Assembly: GCF_019399895.1 (NCBI RefSeq)
Contig: NC_091877.1
Span: 1,984,001 to 2,048,000, forward strand
From: Cardiocondyla obscurior
Lineage: Eukaryota > Arthropoda > Insecta > Hymenoptera > Formicidae
Direction of reading: 5' to 3'
Length of the DNA: 64,000 nt
The translations under genes and the position numbers were made by a program. A model generated the notes under the pieces. It did not search any database. It was not told the origin of the DNA and worked only from the letters and a program-made list of their open reading frames with translations. Shown piece by piece: positions 21,667 through 35,000 of this stretch (position 1 is its first letter; every line of letters starts with the position of its first letter).

Positions 21667-24600
21667 TTGTCAGTCGAGTCTATCCACGTGAAATGTGCAC
21701 GAGAACGGGAGAGAAGGCGAAAATACGCGGCAATTAACCCGACGTCAAGATGCGCGCTCGCGATATCTAGCTGCCTGACTTCGCTTCAGGTGCCTGCGGA
21801 GAATCGCGAACGCGATCAGCGATATATCATCGTTTCCTCGCGTCGGAGAAAGCGGACTTTTAAAGCGCAGTCCCGTGGCGCAAAAAGAACGCGCATGCAT
21901 GCATGCATGAAGCTTTTGCCTTTCGGGAAACGTGCATTGCCTCGTAAAGACTTTCGATTTTTAAGCGTTTCGCAATCACACTTTCAACTATCAATTTGAC
22001 TTTATTGAATAATGCGACGTTCGAGTCGTGTGTCAAACGCGTAATTTTTTTTTTTTTTTAATTTCTATTTATTTCATTTTATTTTATTTTTTCCTTATCC
22101 GACTCGCAAATATTTTCGCGTCGCGGGCGTGACATTCCCGTCGAGAGATGTTCCTTTTTATACGATAATATTGTGATAAAAAAAAAAATATATATATCGC
22201 ACTCGCGAACGGTCGATCTTGGCTTGAGAAAATTTCCCTCCCGATTATGGAACTGTAAACGTTTGTTTGCTTTCTTTCTAATTTTTATTTGTAAGCATTA
22301 TTTCCAGAAGATAACTTTCAACAACGCATATTATGCACCGCATTGAGCAAATTATATGTTCCGGTGAAACCGTGAAATTGCTCCCGAACTCCCAACGCTA
22401 ACAACTTCCTCGGTCAAAGTATAATTTTGCGAAGCATTTGTTCGAAAGTCGATCGTGCGCATTAATTAAGGACAGTTTAATCGACGTTGAGGCATTATTA
22501 CGTCGCTGATAACTCGGCAATTTTATATTACTTTAACTTTTATTATTAACAGTAAAAAATCAAATTGATTATATCGATCGCAATTTCGTAAATTAAAAAC
22601 ATTAATAGAATCTTAAGAACATCTCAAACTCGTCTAGCATTTTTCCTCTTTCCTTTTTTTTTTTTTTAAACGAACGTTTAAAAATTCTTTTCGTCCTTTG
22701 GCAGTAACTTATTTTTCATGCCTTTTTAGCGACTGTATCACTCGTATCACATTTTACGCAGATACTTTTTCCGGTTGCATAAAGTATCTTCCTACTTATT
22801 TAAAATTCACGTTGGGTAAAGCCGAGAAGATAGAAATTCTCTTATACATACATATACGTATACACGCGCACCTCTTTTCATCATATCTCTAACAGTATCT
22901 GATAATACCCCGAACAAACAGACTGATTCGGGTTAAGTTTCGCGTCCGACGTACTTTTCATGCATAGAGTCTTACGTTATAGCAAACAGACGCCTTCCCA
23001 GACATCGCTCGTTATGTTTGCTCACGCTGCATGGTCTAGCGGGTAACGTCGTGACATTTACAATGCCGCGGCAGCGAGTCATCCAGCCGCAGCTTCCGGT
23101 CGTCTGCAAATAGGCCGATTCTCGCGCTACTCCCGAAGGCATCGTCAACGTTATAAACGCGGTAACGCCTTCGGCCTAGATTCTAGCGCATGAACTTATC
23201 GGGAGCGAGGCGGTAAGCGCTATCATTGCGCAAGCCGGCTCACAATGCCTTCGGATCGGGCAAAAAGTACGCGGTGAGCGAGCGAACGAGCGAACCAGCA
23301 GAGCAGGCCGCCGGCCTATTCCGCCGATCGAATTATCGAGGGGATTGGTCGCGAGATCGGTCTGGTGCACGTTGCCCAGCTGCAATGCGGGCGAGAGCCG
23401 CCGCTGCAACTTTGTCGTGAAAAGGAAAACGGCTGACGAAAATCCCAGTTTCGATTGCTGCACTCTCCTCCTGTCGCGCGTTGCGTATCAAGGCCAGGGT
23501 TGAATCCTTCGTCAAACAGCAGCTTCTCTCTCGTAGTCTTCAATTTGTTAATTTTTTTTTTTTACTTCGCGATGCATTTGTTCAACACTCGATTTATCGG
23601 AGCAGATAGTAATAAATGTTTGCAAAACGTACGCGAAACCATATTTCATTACGAGAACAGAAATAATTCGCGTCATTATCTTAAGAAACGTATTACTCGC
23701 GGGTGATACTTGACGTTGCTTTAATTCTCTCGCAAACAATACAGCCTGACGAATTGTAATTTACTCGAACCGAGTCGAAATTCTGGAAACTCAGCCGGGA
23801 GAAATTCTCTTTAAGCTCATCATGCATGCACAGCGATTTCCGGACTATTAAAATGGTAGAACGCTGTACCAACTTCACAATTACAACGTTAATCCAAAAG
23901 AATAACGTTTCCTTATCGAGGAAAAAAAAAAAAAGAAAAAAGGAAAAAAATAAAAAAGCTGAAAGATTCTCTCTGAATAAAAGTAGCGTATTTTTAAAGA
24001 CATCTCAACGGCCGTGACGTAGATCTAATTTTCCGAGAGAGCGCAGAGTAACTTCATAAGCCAACCCTTTCTTTGGTTATTGTTAGCTTCATATTCCGAT
24101 TTTATTTTAATTAACCTTCGGTCGCAAAAAAAAAATTTTTTTTTATATAACCGTGTTTCTCGGGGGAAAGAAACTTTAGCGCGCCAGCATTCTTGAAAAA
24201 GGTCCGAATTTCCTAGCTCGATTCTCTGGCCTAGTTCGCCAATTAGAAGAGTAGCCTCGAGCTCCAATTCTCGGATATCGTGCGGGAGTGAAAAAGCTTT
24301 TTACTGGGATATCCGTACCTTCGTGTAATAAATATCCGACCTAATCGCGTACGTTATCGATCGCGACAGAGGTACAGGCGATATTGGCCGATCGGCATAC
24401 CGTTCGTTACTTACCGCTTTTGCCTGCAACGGCGACGGCGCGATTGCAGTTGCGATTGCAGTCGAAAGGGAAATCGACCGCGTTTACACTCGCGGGCGAA
24501 AATCTCGGGAAATCTAAGCCGTAGACGCATGGTATCTTCGTCCAATATTGCGAAACGACGTCCGCCTTAACGACTCGCGGCAACGAGATAAATTCTGATT

Positions 24601-27600
24601 GCATTTCCACGACGAGAAATCTCCGTTCGCGAGACATCGCGTGTCGTCCTTTCCTCTTTCTCTCTTTTTTCTTTTTTTTTTTTCCCCTCTTTTTTTCGAC
24701 GTTGGATACATCGGCGAAAGGACGGAATGGACAATTTCCGGCAGTCTTTATGGGTCGTTAAGGCGCAAAAGATCGTCCCACCCTGAAAAGTAGTAGCTAG
24801 AATTTTGTCAACGGGCTACGGAGGTAGCGAAGAATGATGCCGTCGTTGCCAGAGCGAACTGCCGCTCTCGTACGCACAAATATATGCATTATCGGCCGGC
24901 GTGTATTACGTTGGAAAGTATTATTACGAAGGGAAAGAGAAACAAAAGAGAAATACGGCACGGCTACGAATGAATGATTTTGCGCGCCGTATAAATATTT
25001 TGCGCGTTTTTAAAAGGCAAAAGAGCTTATTTATTCGTGATTAAAATCTGCCGTTCTTTTAGAACCACGAGCGTTCATTAAGCAAAAATAAATTAAAGAA
25101 AAATGAAAGACTCGCCGTCATTTGTAAATAAATCGCGGCTGTTTTGTATCGCGCATCGGATATTAAAAATCCAAGATACGGCGTGCACAAAAAGCATGTA
25201 ATACAAATAAATAAAAAAAAAAAAAAAAGAGGGACTGCTTTTACATAATATCCTATTTTTGAAGTTTCACGCGTTTCGCGGAACGATAATGTTGTACGAC
25301 AAACTGTTCTCGTAGCTCCGGCAAATTGGGAACGACTCGAATACACCGAGTCAAAAGTTTCTGCATGCCGGGAAAGTTTTGCGGCACTTTAAAGCGTCGC
25401 GCGGTTACGTCAGTGGAAGCGGGCAAAACGTTCCTCAACGTATCTCCCACTTGCCGCCCGGAGTAATGCAGCGGACGTTTTTGCCTGGTATTTTATAGCT
25501 CGTAATCGTCCGGACGTTAGGACTCTAGTTAGAATAGCTATTAAACGACGCGAGGAATTCAGGTTTCACGTGCTTCTGCACCGTCTACCTGCTAAATCTT
25601 GCCTTCTTTTGTTCCCTCGGACTTCTCTCGCGGACAGTTTAGCCTGTCACGGCACCGCTTCGCGTTTACTTATCGAGCGGATTTATTTTAATATTAACAC
25701 GCGCGGTGAGCGGACCGCGCTGTCCGTTTCCCGTCGCCCACCTTCTACGCCGGCTTCAAGTAAATCACTCGAATTCAGCGGGCATCCAGATGTAACGTTA
25801 TGTCTTTTAAGGTTTTGCGCCGTCCGCGGAGTCGTAGTCCTCCTCGTATAGACTTTCTTTTCTACCGTGCAGGGATTGATTTATTAATCGCGAGCGAAGC
25901 CCGTCACGCTGCCTCGCTTCGTCGCGATTACAAGTGTCGCATGATACTCGGTGCTCAGCGTGTGGGAAGCACCGACAAACGCGAAGCGTGAGTCAGTGAA
26001 AATTGCGATGCGGATTACTGACGTAATGGTGCTGTCAGTCGAAATATACATCACTTAGCGCCGGATGCTGTGCTGCAGGAAAGGCGGGTTTTAATGACGC
26101 AGTAACGGCCGTCCTAGCCCGTAAAACTGCGAAATTAGTTGACTACCGGCCGCGGCCGTTTCCTTACGCGGCATTACGGAGAAAATCAGATATGAACGTG
26201 GAATCTCGTGCGATCGTAAACGGATAGGCGAGAGTGGACAGCGGAGGCCGCGATTCTCGGTACTTATATCCACAAATAACGATATCTGGATATTCCCGTG
26301 ATTTTAGCGTTATAAAAATTGTTATAAAAATATAAATCTCTTTCTTCTCCAACGTGGCGCAATGTCATCTTCTGCAAAAGTGTATTCTTCTACGTTTACT
26401 TTTGCACGGTTTTTTTTTTTTTTTTTTTCACGGGAGTTTCACGTTTCCGGTTAGCTTTAGCACGAGGCGCTAGGAAAGATTTGAGAGATAATGAAAAAAA
26501 AAAAAAAAAAAAAAAAAAAGAAGGGAGAAGAGAAAGAAAAGGTAGTATTCCTTGCAACTCGCAATGAATAGAACTTCAATGTGCGATGCTCGATCATCTG
26601 TTATTGCCTGGCCAGTTTTGATTATTATATTAAAAAAATTTTAATTGATCCGTGAACGAAGATGCGAATTGTCCCAACTGCGAACTCAATCCTGCGCGCT
26701 TTAACAAAGGTATCGGGAGATTCTCGGCCAGAATTACTACGAGCCTCAACGGCATCATATCTTGCGTTAGTGGAAATTGATATACGCTACAGGTCTGTGG
26801 TTTCACATGGCAGATTTATATGATGCAGAACAAATATGCTAAACAACCGACGCGGACAGAGATACGAACTTCCTCATAAGTTTCCCCATTTGGAAATTGC
26901 TGGTGATTAAGTAAAATAAAACAAGTCCTTTAATCTAATTAATATTACCTCGCGAATGAGGAAAAATAATTTCATCATATAGCTTTAACTATAAAGATAA
27001 CGTTACAACTTATCTAATTAATACGGTCAATTTGTGGTAATAATAAATTAATTGACCATATAGCGCGCTCTACTGTATTCATAATAAGCCGCGTTTAAAT
27101 TAATAACTAATCAGTCTGTGTTCTTTTTTTTTTAATTTATATTATCTCAAAAATCTATTATTTTATCACTATCTGCCTCGCAAAAATTCCGCCAATCTTT
27201 GGAAGCTAATTGCCGGGCGAATGTGGAATTTTTCTCTATTTCGGTAAGCCGCTGCTGAAATCGCACGCATCTGAACGAACACTACCAGGCTGAACGTACC
27301 TATCTCTATGTGCGGTGTGAACGTACATACATATGCTGGGCTAGTTACTCGTTCGCTTTTGCGTTACGCAAGAACCACGCCTAAGTCCAGAGCTGGTCTC
27401 TCGAACTGTTTTGCTTACTAACCGCCGCCGTAGCTGCGATCCGAGAGGCCGAACGCGGCCGGATCGAGAGCTAGAATTCGAGTTTTGTGGAAAAACGCAA
27501 ATGTCACGAGCGCGCGCTCAGATGTGGAAGGTAAGGCTGCGCCGCAAAAATTCGCCGATTGTGCGAAAGGTTTTTGTTATCTCCCTTTCTTTCTATAATT

Positions 27601-30600
27601 TTCCTTTAAATTACGGCGGAGCAAGAATGACGGGGAGAAGGAAAGGGGGAGTGCTTGATTGTAATTGTTCGTGTCGAAGGCCACGGAAAAATTCCTATAT
27701 ACTATAAGAAGCTTCGTTACGCGGCTTTCTTAGCTCCGCGCCTGTTTTTACGTTCTTGATCTGTAACGAGCGGCGTTTTCACCGCGTTCACTCCTCAAGG
27801 AGAATTCTTACCTTGACCGTTGCTGCGATATTAATCACGACATTACCTTTTATTGCATATTTAAATGACTATTATTAAGCGATATTTCAAAATATTGAAA
27901 TTGTCATTAATTTATAGAACCAGCGAATTAAATTCAAATGCTGAAAGTACTCTTGACGGAAAATCAAAGTAATTTGATGAACCATCGATTGGCATTAATT
28001 CGATTTAATAAAAAAATTTTAATATCGCACGTCATTGTTTAATAGAGCTAATTTACTTTGGGAACTGTTCTGTCAAGATCGTTTTGAATTTTGCAGCTGG
28101 CGAAATCCAATCGTGCTCACCATGCGCGAATCCGAGCTATCACCGCAAATATACACGTAAAAGGATTCCGCAACGTTACGTTGCAGAACGCTTTACGACT
28201 GGTATTTCGGAGACTCATTCAATTTTCGACCGCTTGGTTTTAGTGTCTATTCATTGTGAAAAATGTTGAAGAAGTGGCAATAGGTTTGCTTACACATGCA
28301 TATATTAATATTTTAGCGACAAATTAAATGCGCCTAAAATAGTAAAAAGATATTTGTGAGCGAATACCTTTTCGTTAAATATTTTCTAAGCTAAAAATAA
28401 TTTATGTAACATTATCGTTACGGTACGAATGAGTAAGATAAAGCTCGTTAGTGATTGGCAAATCGCGTTATAAAATAATAAAATTTGATCGAAGATTTAA
28501 TCGCGCTGGTGTTCTCAGAGAGAAATTCTAATTCTCAGGCTGAATCTGCATTTATTTACTTATTTTGTCCCGAGAACTTAGTAATAACATGCTCTCAAAG
28601 TTTTGCCACGCCTCAGAAACTCTATCTACGTTACCAGGTACATGTATACATTATAGAATATACAACTTATAATTGCATCTCTATGAGGTTAATCTCGTAT
28701 CCCCAGATTTTCGATGTAACTGATAACAGTTTTGACTCCCTCGCGGAAAAGTTCCAGCGTTTCCAGCGCCGTAAAAAAAAAAAAAAATTGTACAAATCAA
28801 ATGCAAAGAAAGAAAAAGAGAAAAAGTACGTACAGTGGCATTAATTATATAAAATATAAAGCCGGTTTTCAGAAAGAACTTGATAGAGACGAGACAAAAT
28901 TGAAGTTAAAGCTTGGACTTAATAAAATAAATTATCAAATGAACACGCGACGTACAGAAAGTCGATGCCTCGGGGGCGATTACGTAGCAGCATGCATGCA
29001 TGGTTTGTTATGAGAAAATCCTTTTAGTTACTTCACTTGTAGTAACGCACAGCGGCGGAAGTCAAGCTACGGAATTCGCGCGGTCGGTCGCACAACGCCG
29101 ATTGAGGTCGGATGCATTCATACGAAAATAAAAGATGTGTACACGCATATATGCGAGATTTCACTCGTGTCCAAAAGCCGGCTTGGTTTCCTAGCTTTCC
29201 CAGAAAATATTCACTCTCACATAAAATCGGATGGGCCGCTTGGTAGGTATTCCGAAAAATATAAACGTTGTAAATAGATTCAAACTATGGCGCCCGTCTT
29301 GAAACAAAAAAAAAAAAGAAAAAAAAGAAACAGATTTTTAAACATATTTATTGTTGAGAATAACTTATCGCTCGAAGCTTGCGCGCGTTTGCTTGGTTTC
29401 ATATATTCTACGTACATCAAAACTGATATCCAACCGGTATCAGTTACATACGTCTAAATAACATTTAATTCTCATTTTACTGACCGCAATTTGCAAGCTT
29501 TAAAATTACGCACGCACTATTATAGAGATTACTTTTATATATAATAAAACGATCTTGAATCCGCTTGACAAAATCAGGCGAGCCGCAGATAAAACATTTG
29601 CATTTATGCGGCGCGCTCATAACGCGTATTACATAAAGGTTTCAGCGTGTGTCGACCACAAGTGAAATCGGACTGAATGCTAAAGCGGAAATTAAAGTTC
29701 AATAACTTCATTATTAGCGAACGCGGCGATTGCGAACGAATTCCTCAACGCCGTGCGCAAATTAAACGTAAACCGTAAATTCGTGTTTCGTTTTAATATT
29801 ATTCGAAACGTGCGTTTTCGATTTATCGCGATTTTTTTCTCTCTCTCTCTCTCTTTTATTCTTTCCCACTCTTTCTTTCTTCCCACAGATTTTTTTTTCA
29901 CAGAACAAAGCTTCTTGTCTTTTATCTGCATAAAACGCGTTTGATGTAGAACTCACGCTACCATGTAAAACAACCCGCGCTTGAGCGATAATCCGGTAAA
30001 CAAAATTTTCAATGAACACAGTTTATCCCTATCACGTTTTCTATCGGGCCGATAATCTCCTTCGCCATCCCCGCTATCTACTTTCATGCAGATATATTCG
30101 CAATGAGCTTATCGGAGTCGTACTCGATTAACGCAGCAGGCTCGCCGTTGGTAGACTGGCGTCGAAATTCGATGGAAATACAAATTCCCATTTTTCTCGC
30201 GTCGAGGATGAACACGCGGTACATCGTGCATTTCCGATTTACTCGCAGACTAGGAAGCGAAGATCGTTAGCCGTCCTCGATCCTTTCGTGGATTTTATAG
30301 GAAACTTTTTCTCAATCGCGATATCTCGCGAGATCGCCGTCACGCGTCAAATGTAGACGACTTAATCGAGGAGTCACTCGTGTTTTTCGTGGCATTTCAT
30401 ATTCACGGGACAGTTGATTCGATTATAACGCGCGGAATGATTTTCACAGTCCGGTCGTCGCATTATTAGTTCAATCGAGCATGCGGTAAACATCGGGAAT
30501 TTAATCACGCACACGTAAAGTGACTGCTTCCAACGAAGCATTTACAAGACCGGCATGCTTTAAAACGTTATTCGTTGAAACCTCGTTAATTTGTCGACTT

Positions 30601-31419
30601 ATCGCGATTAATTAATTTATTTATATAGACGCATGTCTTGTCTTTTTAATGATATCATGATATAGAACTGTTTTCTTTTACGTATTTTATATGTTAATTT
30701 TTATTCGCATGAAATATTGTTTGTAAGAAATTGATCGTACAAGAATTTTTATTTATAAACGCACGGTTTAGTTTTTTTTACGCCATTTAAACTAAAGTTA
30801 ACCATCACCTCTAGTTCCACTGTCCATGGCTGTTGCAGAAAATGTTGCGTTCTGTACAACTAAAAAAAAAAAAAAAAAAAAAAAAAACGTGGATCGGCAT
30901 CAGACTAAAGCCCTCAAAAATACGGTAATATTCACTGAAAATTCAACCCCGAAATCCGCGATCCTTTGAACTGAGAAATCGTGTGCAATTCAAAAATAGT
31001 AGAATTTGATATCACTTATTTACTGCGGCATGCAAGAACTGTAGGGAATATCCAAAACTTTATTGCATAGCGTTGGTTTTTCAATTGATTTTCGACTTAT
31101 TTGATTTTTTTTTGGAAGTATTCAACGGAAAAAAAAAAAAAATCTCGTTAAAGTTACCTATATTTCACGTGTTGGGTGCGTTCGTAATATTTCGTAGTAG
31201 CTTTGCCACGCTAGCTGTAATCGTTCATGTAAACGTTGTTGTTAAAAAAGAATTCTTTATTTTGCAACCATTATTCGTTAAAATTAAAACCGTCGAGAAT
31301 TCTCGTTTTCGTAAATAACACGTCTAAAAATTTATTCTACTTTCCCACGCGCTGGAATTGACCGATAGGTGACAATTCTTAAGAGTTGAACTTCATTTAA
31401 GTTAATATCTATAACCAAA
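21667..31419. other. Gene-free interval
   Basis: No coding exon is supported. It holds a GCAT-type tetranucleotide run at 21894-21908, a T19 run at 26410-26428, an A26 run at 26494-26519 and an A26 run at 30862-30887. Confidence 0.5.
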
Positions 31420-31639
31420 TTGACACTTTTAGCGGGAAAAGGCTACGGCCCTCATCGATTTTCCTTCCTCTCTTGCATCATCATTATCGCGACAAGGCAG
31501 AATCGTCGCCACTTTAATCGCCTACGAAGGGGTCCGGCGGCGTTTTCATCCGTCTCTTGTATATCTCGGCCGAGGAAAAAGGACTCTTTCGGCCTCGGCA
31601 GGTCGGCGGAAGAAACGCGTAACAAAAACACCGGATGAG

Positions 31640-31785
31640 TCTCGGAGAGAACGAGAGCGGGAGAGAAAGAGAGAATGAGACGGTGAACCACAAGGCGTGA
31701 AAGAAAGAAAGGCGCGAGCCAGAGTCGTGCCGGCAGCCTTGCCATTGAATTAGAATTTCCGAGTCGTTAATTTCCGCAGAGGTTC

Positions 31786-31829
<44 letters not shown>

Positions 31830-32085
31830 GAGGAGAGGAAGAAAGGATACGAGGGGAGCAATCCTTTCGAGGGAAAAAGATATGCGGATAAAGGGACAGA
31901 ATGGCGAGCGTCAAGTAGCAAATGGACAAAAGAGGGTGATAGGGACGCCACGGGTAGATTTTTAGATGAAAAGAGCAGAAACACGCGCGGAATGACGAGG
32001 AAGGAGGACACGAGTTTCCGCGGAAAGCGAGGGAGAAGGCTTTCCCTTTTTTTTTCTCCCTCTCTCTCTCTCTCTTTCTTTATGT
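31640..32085. repeat. Purine-rich domain with opposed (AG)n and (CT)n tracts
   Basis: The + strand is strongly purine-biased for about 400 bp and includes (AG)18 at 31789-31825. It closes with a polypyrimidine run of T9 and CTCTCT at 32046-32081. The long - strand frame across this region is a by-product of the composition: Ser/Leu repeats from (CT)n and a GTG rather than ATG start. GAGAG elements of this kind bind GAGA-type factors in flies; whether they do here is unknown. Confidence 0.6.
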
Positions 32086-35000
32086 CGCTTTCTGCGGCGT
32101 CGCCAGGATAATTTCTTCTCCGAGCTACTTCATCCACGCTCGATTAACTCCTCTTCGAAAGAGTCCGGTCGCGGGACCTTGCGCAGTCAACGGTGCATGC
32201 GATCCGCGGTTGCATAATGCGATAGTTCTAGACGCGCCCGGCGGCAACGGCTGCTGGGATCGCGGATTTTAATGCGTCCCCAGATTTTTCCTTCCCCTCA
32301 AAGTCGTGGATTTCCTGCTATCCGATAGGCGGTTTATCGTCGGCCCGAATCGCAGTATTGGTCACTCCACCGTTTGCACAAACGCTCGCCGGCATTTCAT
32401 ACGTAGAGATGATTACGATATAAAATAGAAATTCGAGACACCAAAGCTGACGCAAGAAACCGAGCGATTTTCTTATCTAAACGGGGCATAATAGTTCTAC
32501 GGGTATATACGTACGTGTTTTCTGATACAATTCTCGAACACGAGCGTAAATGCGAGCTTGCGGGAGAGCACGTTTAATTAGCGAATGATAAATAATTAAA
32601 ATACGCGAGGCTCGGTGATAACGGAGCTAAGCAGATACGATAACATCGTATCTCGTTTTATTTCGCGGGACGCCTTGGCGATTAATTTTCCCTCCCGGTC
32701 GCCGGTCGAATCGCTGCCCGTTTGTGACAAATAATACGATTAATGAAAATAACGGCGTGTTCCATCGAAGAGTACTTCTCAAGTTACGCGGATATTCGAG
32801 ATCGATCCGTCAACGGTTTACATAAGGCGATGATTATTCTCCGATGAGAAAAGAAGAGTATCCTCCCTCGGTCTAGTTGAACTTCGGCGTATTGTAACGT
32901 AATACCTATGTCGAGAAATCGATTGCGTAATGAAAACCCTCGCGCACGCCTATCGCAGCTGAATCGCATAACAGAAGAGGAAGAATAACCCGGGGCTTAT
33001 TGTACGACGGTGTAATTTTTGCTATTATACTTTACATAGAAAGAGCGCGACGACGATTCGAACTATCGAAAAAAGATAAAGATAAAGAATCGAACTTTAT
33101 CGCGATAAAAGGTAGAAAGGCATAAAATGTTTATCATGCTTTTAATATAGGAAATGGTACGAGGGACCACGTGAGCGTGCACTTCACCGTTGTACAATCG
33201 TGAGAGTGAAGCGTTTAATTTCTAACGTCACGCTTGTTAGTTACATTCACGTGTCGAATTCGGCGTTGAACGGCGGACGGAAAATAAAGTGCCGGCGGTT
33301 GCGCATGTTAAATTTTGATATCTACTCTTCGGAGGGGGAGGCGACGGGGTAATTCAATTGGCACGTAGCACCGGCCTTGAAAAAGAGCCACGGGTAATTG
33401 GTCCCTTGTGGTGCCAAAGGTGATGGCGCCTAGGCAGAGTTAGAAGGCCGAAATTGCCAGAGTGCGCCCGCAGACGAGTGGGAGAATGTCAATTTGGCAC
33501 GGTAATTGAATAAAGTAATCAAAAGGATTAAATCAAGCAGTTTGAGGTACGAAATGAAACAACAAGAACGTAGAAAGGTACCGCGAGGCGAGGTACGTTT
33601 CCGGTACACGCGATATTTAATCTGCGATCCAGCCCGAAGAGAAGCGATTCGAAATTCAATAACGCAAAAAAATTTTTTTTTTAATACATATTGCACGAGC
33701 GCGAGTTAAAACTGCCAGCGAGAAACATTCGTTGGAAATTTCTGCTGATATTTGCAAAAAGATGAGTGCACGGCTAAACACGCACTCGCGTGCGCTTAAA
33801 CCCGTGCGTTGCACATTATTGTTCGAGATAAACATTTGCAATTTAGTGCGGGGCAATGCGAAGAAAGCAATTTGTTTGCGCGATACATTTCCGCGTTAAA
33901 AATTGTCGATCGTTAAAAAAAAAAGAAAAGAAAAAAAAAAAAAAGATCCACTTCGAAATACCGAAGAGGAAAACGCCATTAATTTCGCAAATGAACCACA
34001 CTCGCTGCCATCCTTTTGTTTATATTTCCCCAAGTATTTCTGAGTAATAGTGAAAGCGTTTTGCTCCGCGCATTAGTCGTGCGGATGGATATTGATTGAA
34101 AGGAAGTCAGATGTGACGTTATAAATTTCACTCGGTCTTGCCGGCGCGTACCTCGCCTCGCTATTTCCGGCATTTCGATACGCACCGGTTTCAATTAGCC
34201 GCTGCGCGGTTGGCGGCGGACGTTCGGGAGAGAAGATAATAAAAAGACGAGCGAGAGGGTGCGAACAGCAAGTCCCATTGACTTTTACGTGGTACGAGCA
34301 CGATGGCGAAACGCGGAGAAACGCGATTGGCGCACGCAAGTGGGAACTCGTTGCGTAAGCACCTCGCCGCATTACGTTATCAGCCTGCCGTGTTATTATG
34401 TTATCATTTTTCACGGAGCTGCGGGGAAAGTGCCATGGAGTAAATTTAATTACGCGCCTTAACGAGATGTATTGGGACCTCGGCGGCGACGACGCCGTCG
34501 AAGAAAAACAGAAAGGCGCGAAATAAACGGAACCGCGTTTTCTCGACGATTAAAATCAACTAGAAATAATCAACGGAAACTTGTCCCTCGCGTGGCGCGG
34601 CGCGGCGCGGCGCTACGCGAAAATTCCCCGTTTATGAAATTCGGATAACGAAAGCTCTCGCGCGATTACTTTGACGCAGCTCCCGAAAGCGCCCGGCGTG
34701 CTGGCTGCAGTTCGTTTAATTAGCAATATCGACGACGAGAATAATAACTCTTTCGGATTACTACATCGAAACGAAAACTCTTGTTACGGTAAATCAGTCT
34801 TTTTTTCCCTTTTAATCGTAGAAAAAGCAGGAATAGATAACGCCCGCGCTCTGAAAAATGTCAAATAGTTTCTAAATATAAAATAGCCCCGCGGCGGCTA
34901 AAGAAGGTTGTACACATTTACGTACATTTAGCAAAGCGAATATAAGATTTTGATGGTTAACGGTGTCATCCTCTCGCCAGGTTTTCGCCTGCGAGGGGGA

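Noticed and set aside
22150..22165. TATA-like GTATAAAAAGG on the - strand
   Set aside because: No consensus initiator at the right spacing and no downstream coding exon on that strand.
31514..32137. 207-codon - strand open frame, the longest in the window
   Set aside because: It begins at GTG, is dominated by Ser/Leu from (CT)n tracts and crosses a purine-biased domain.
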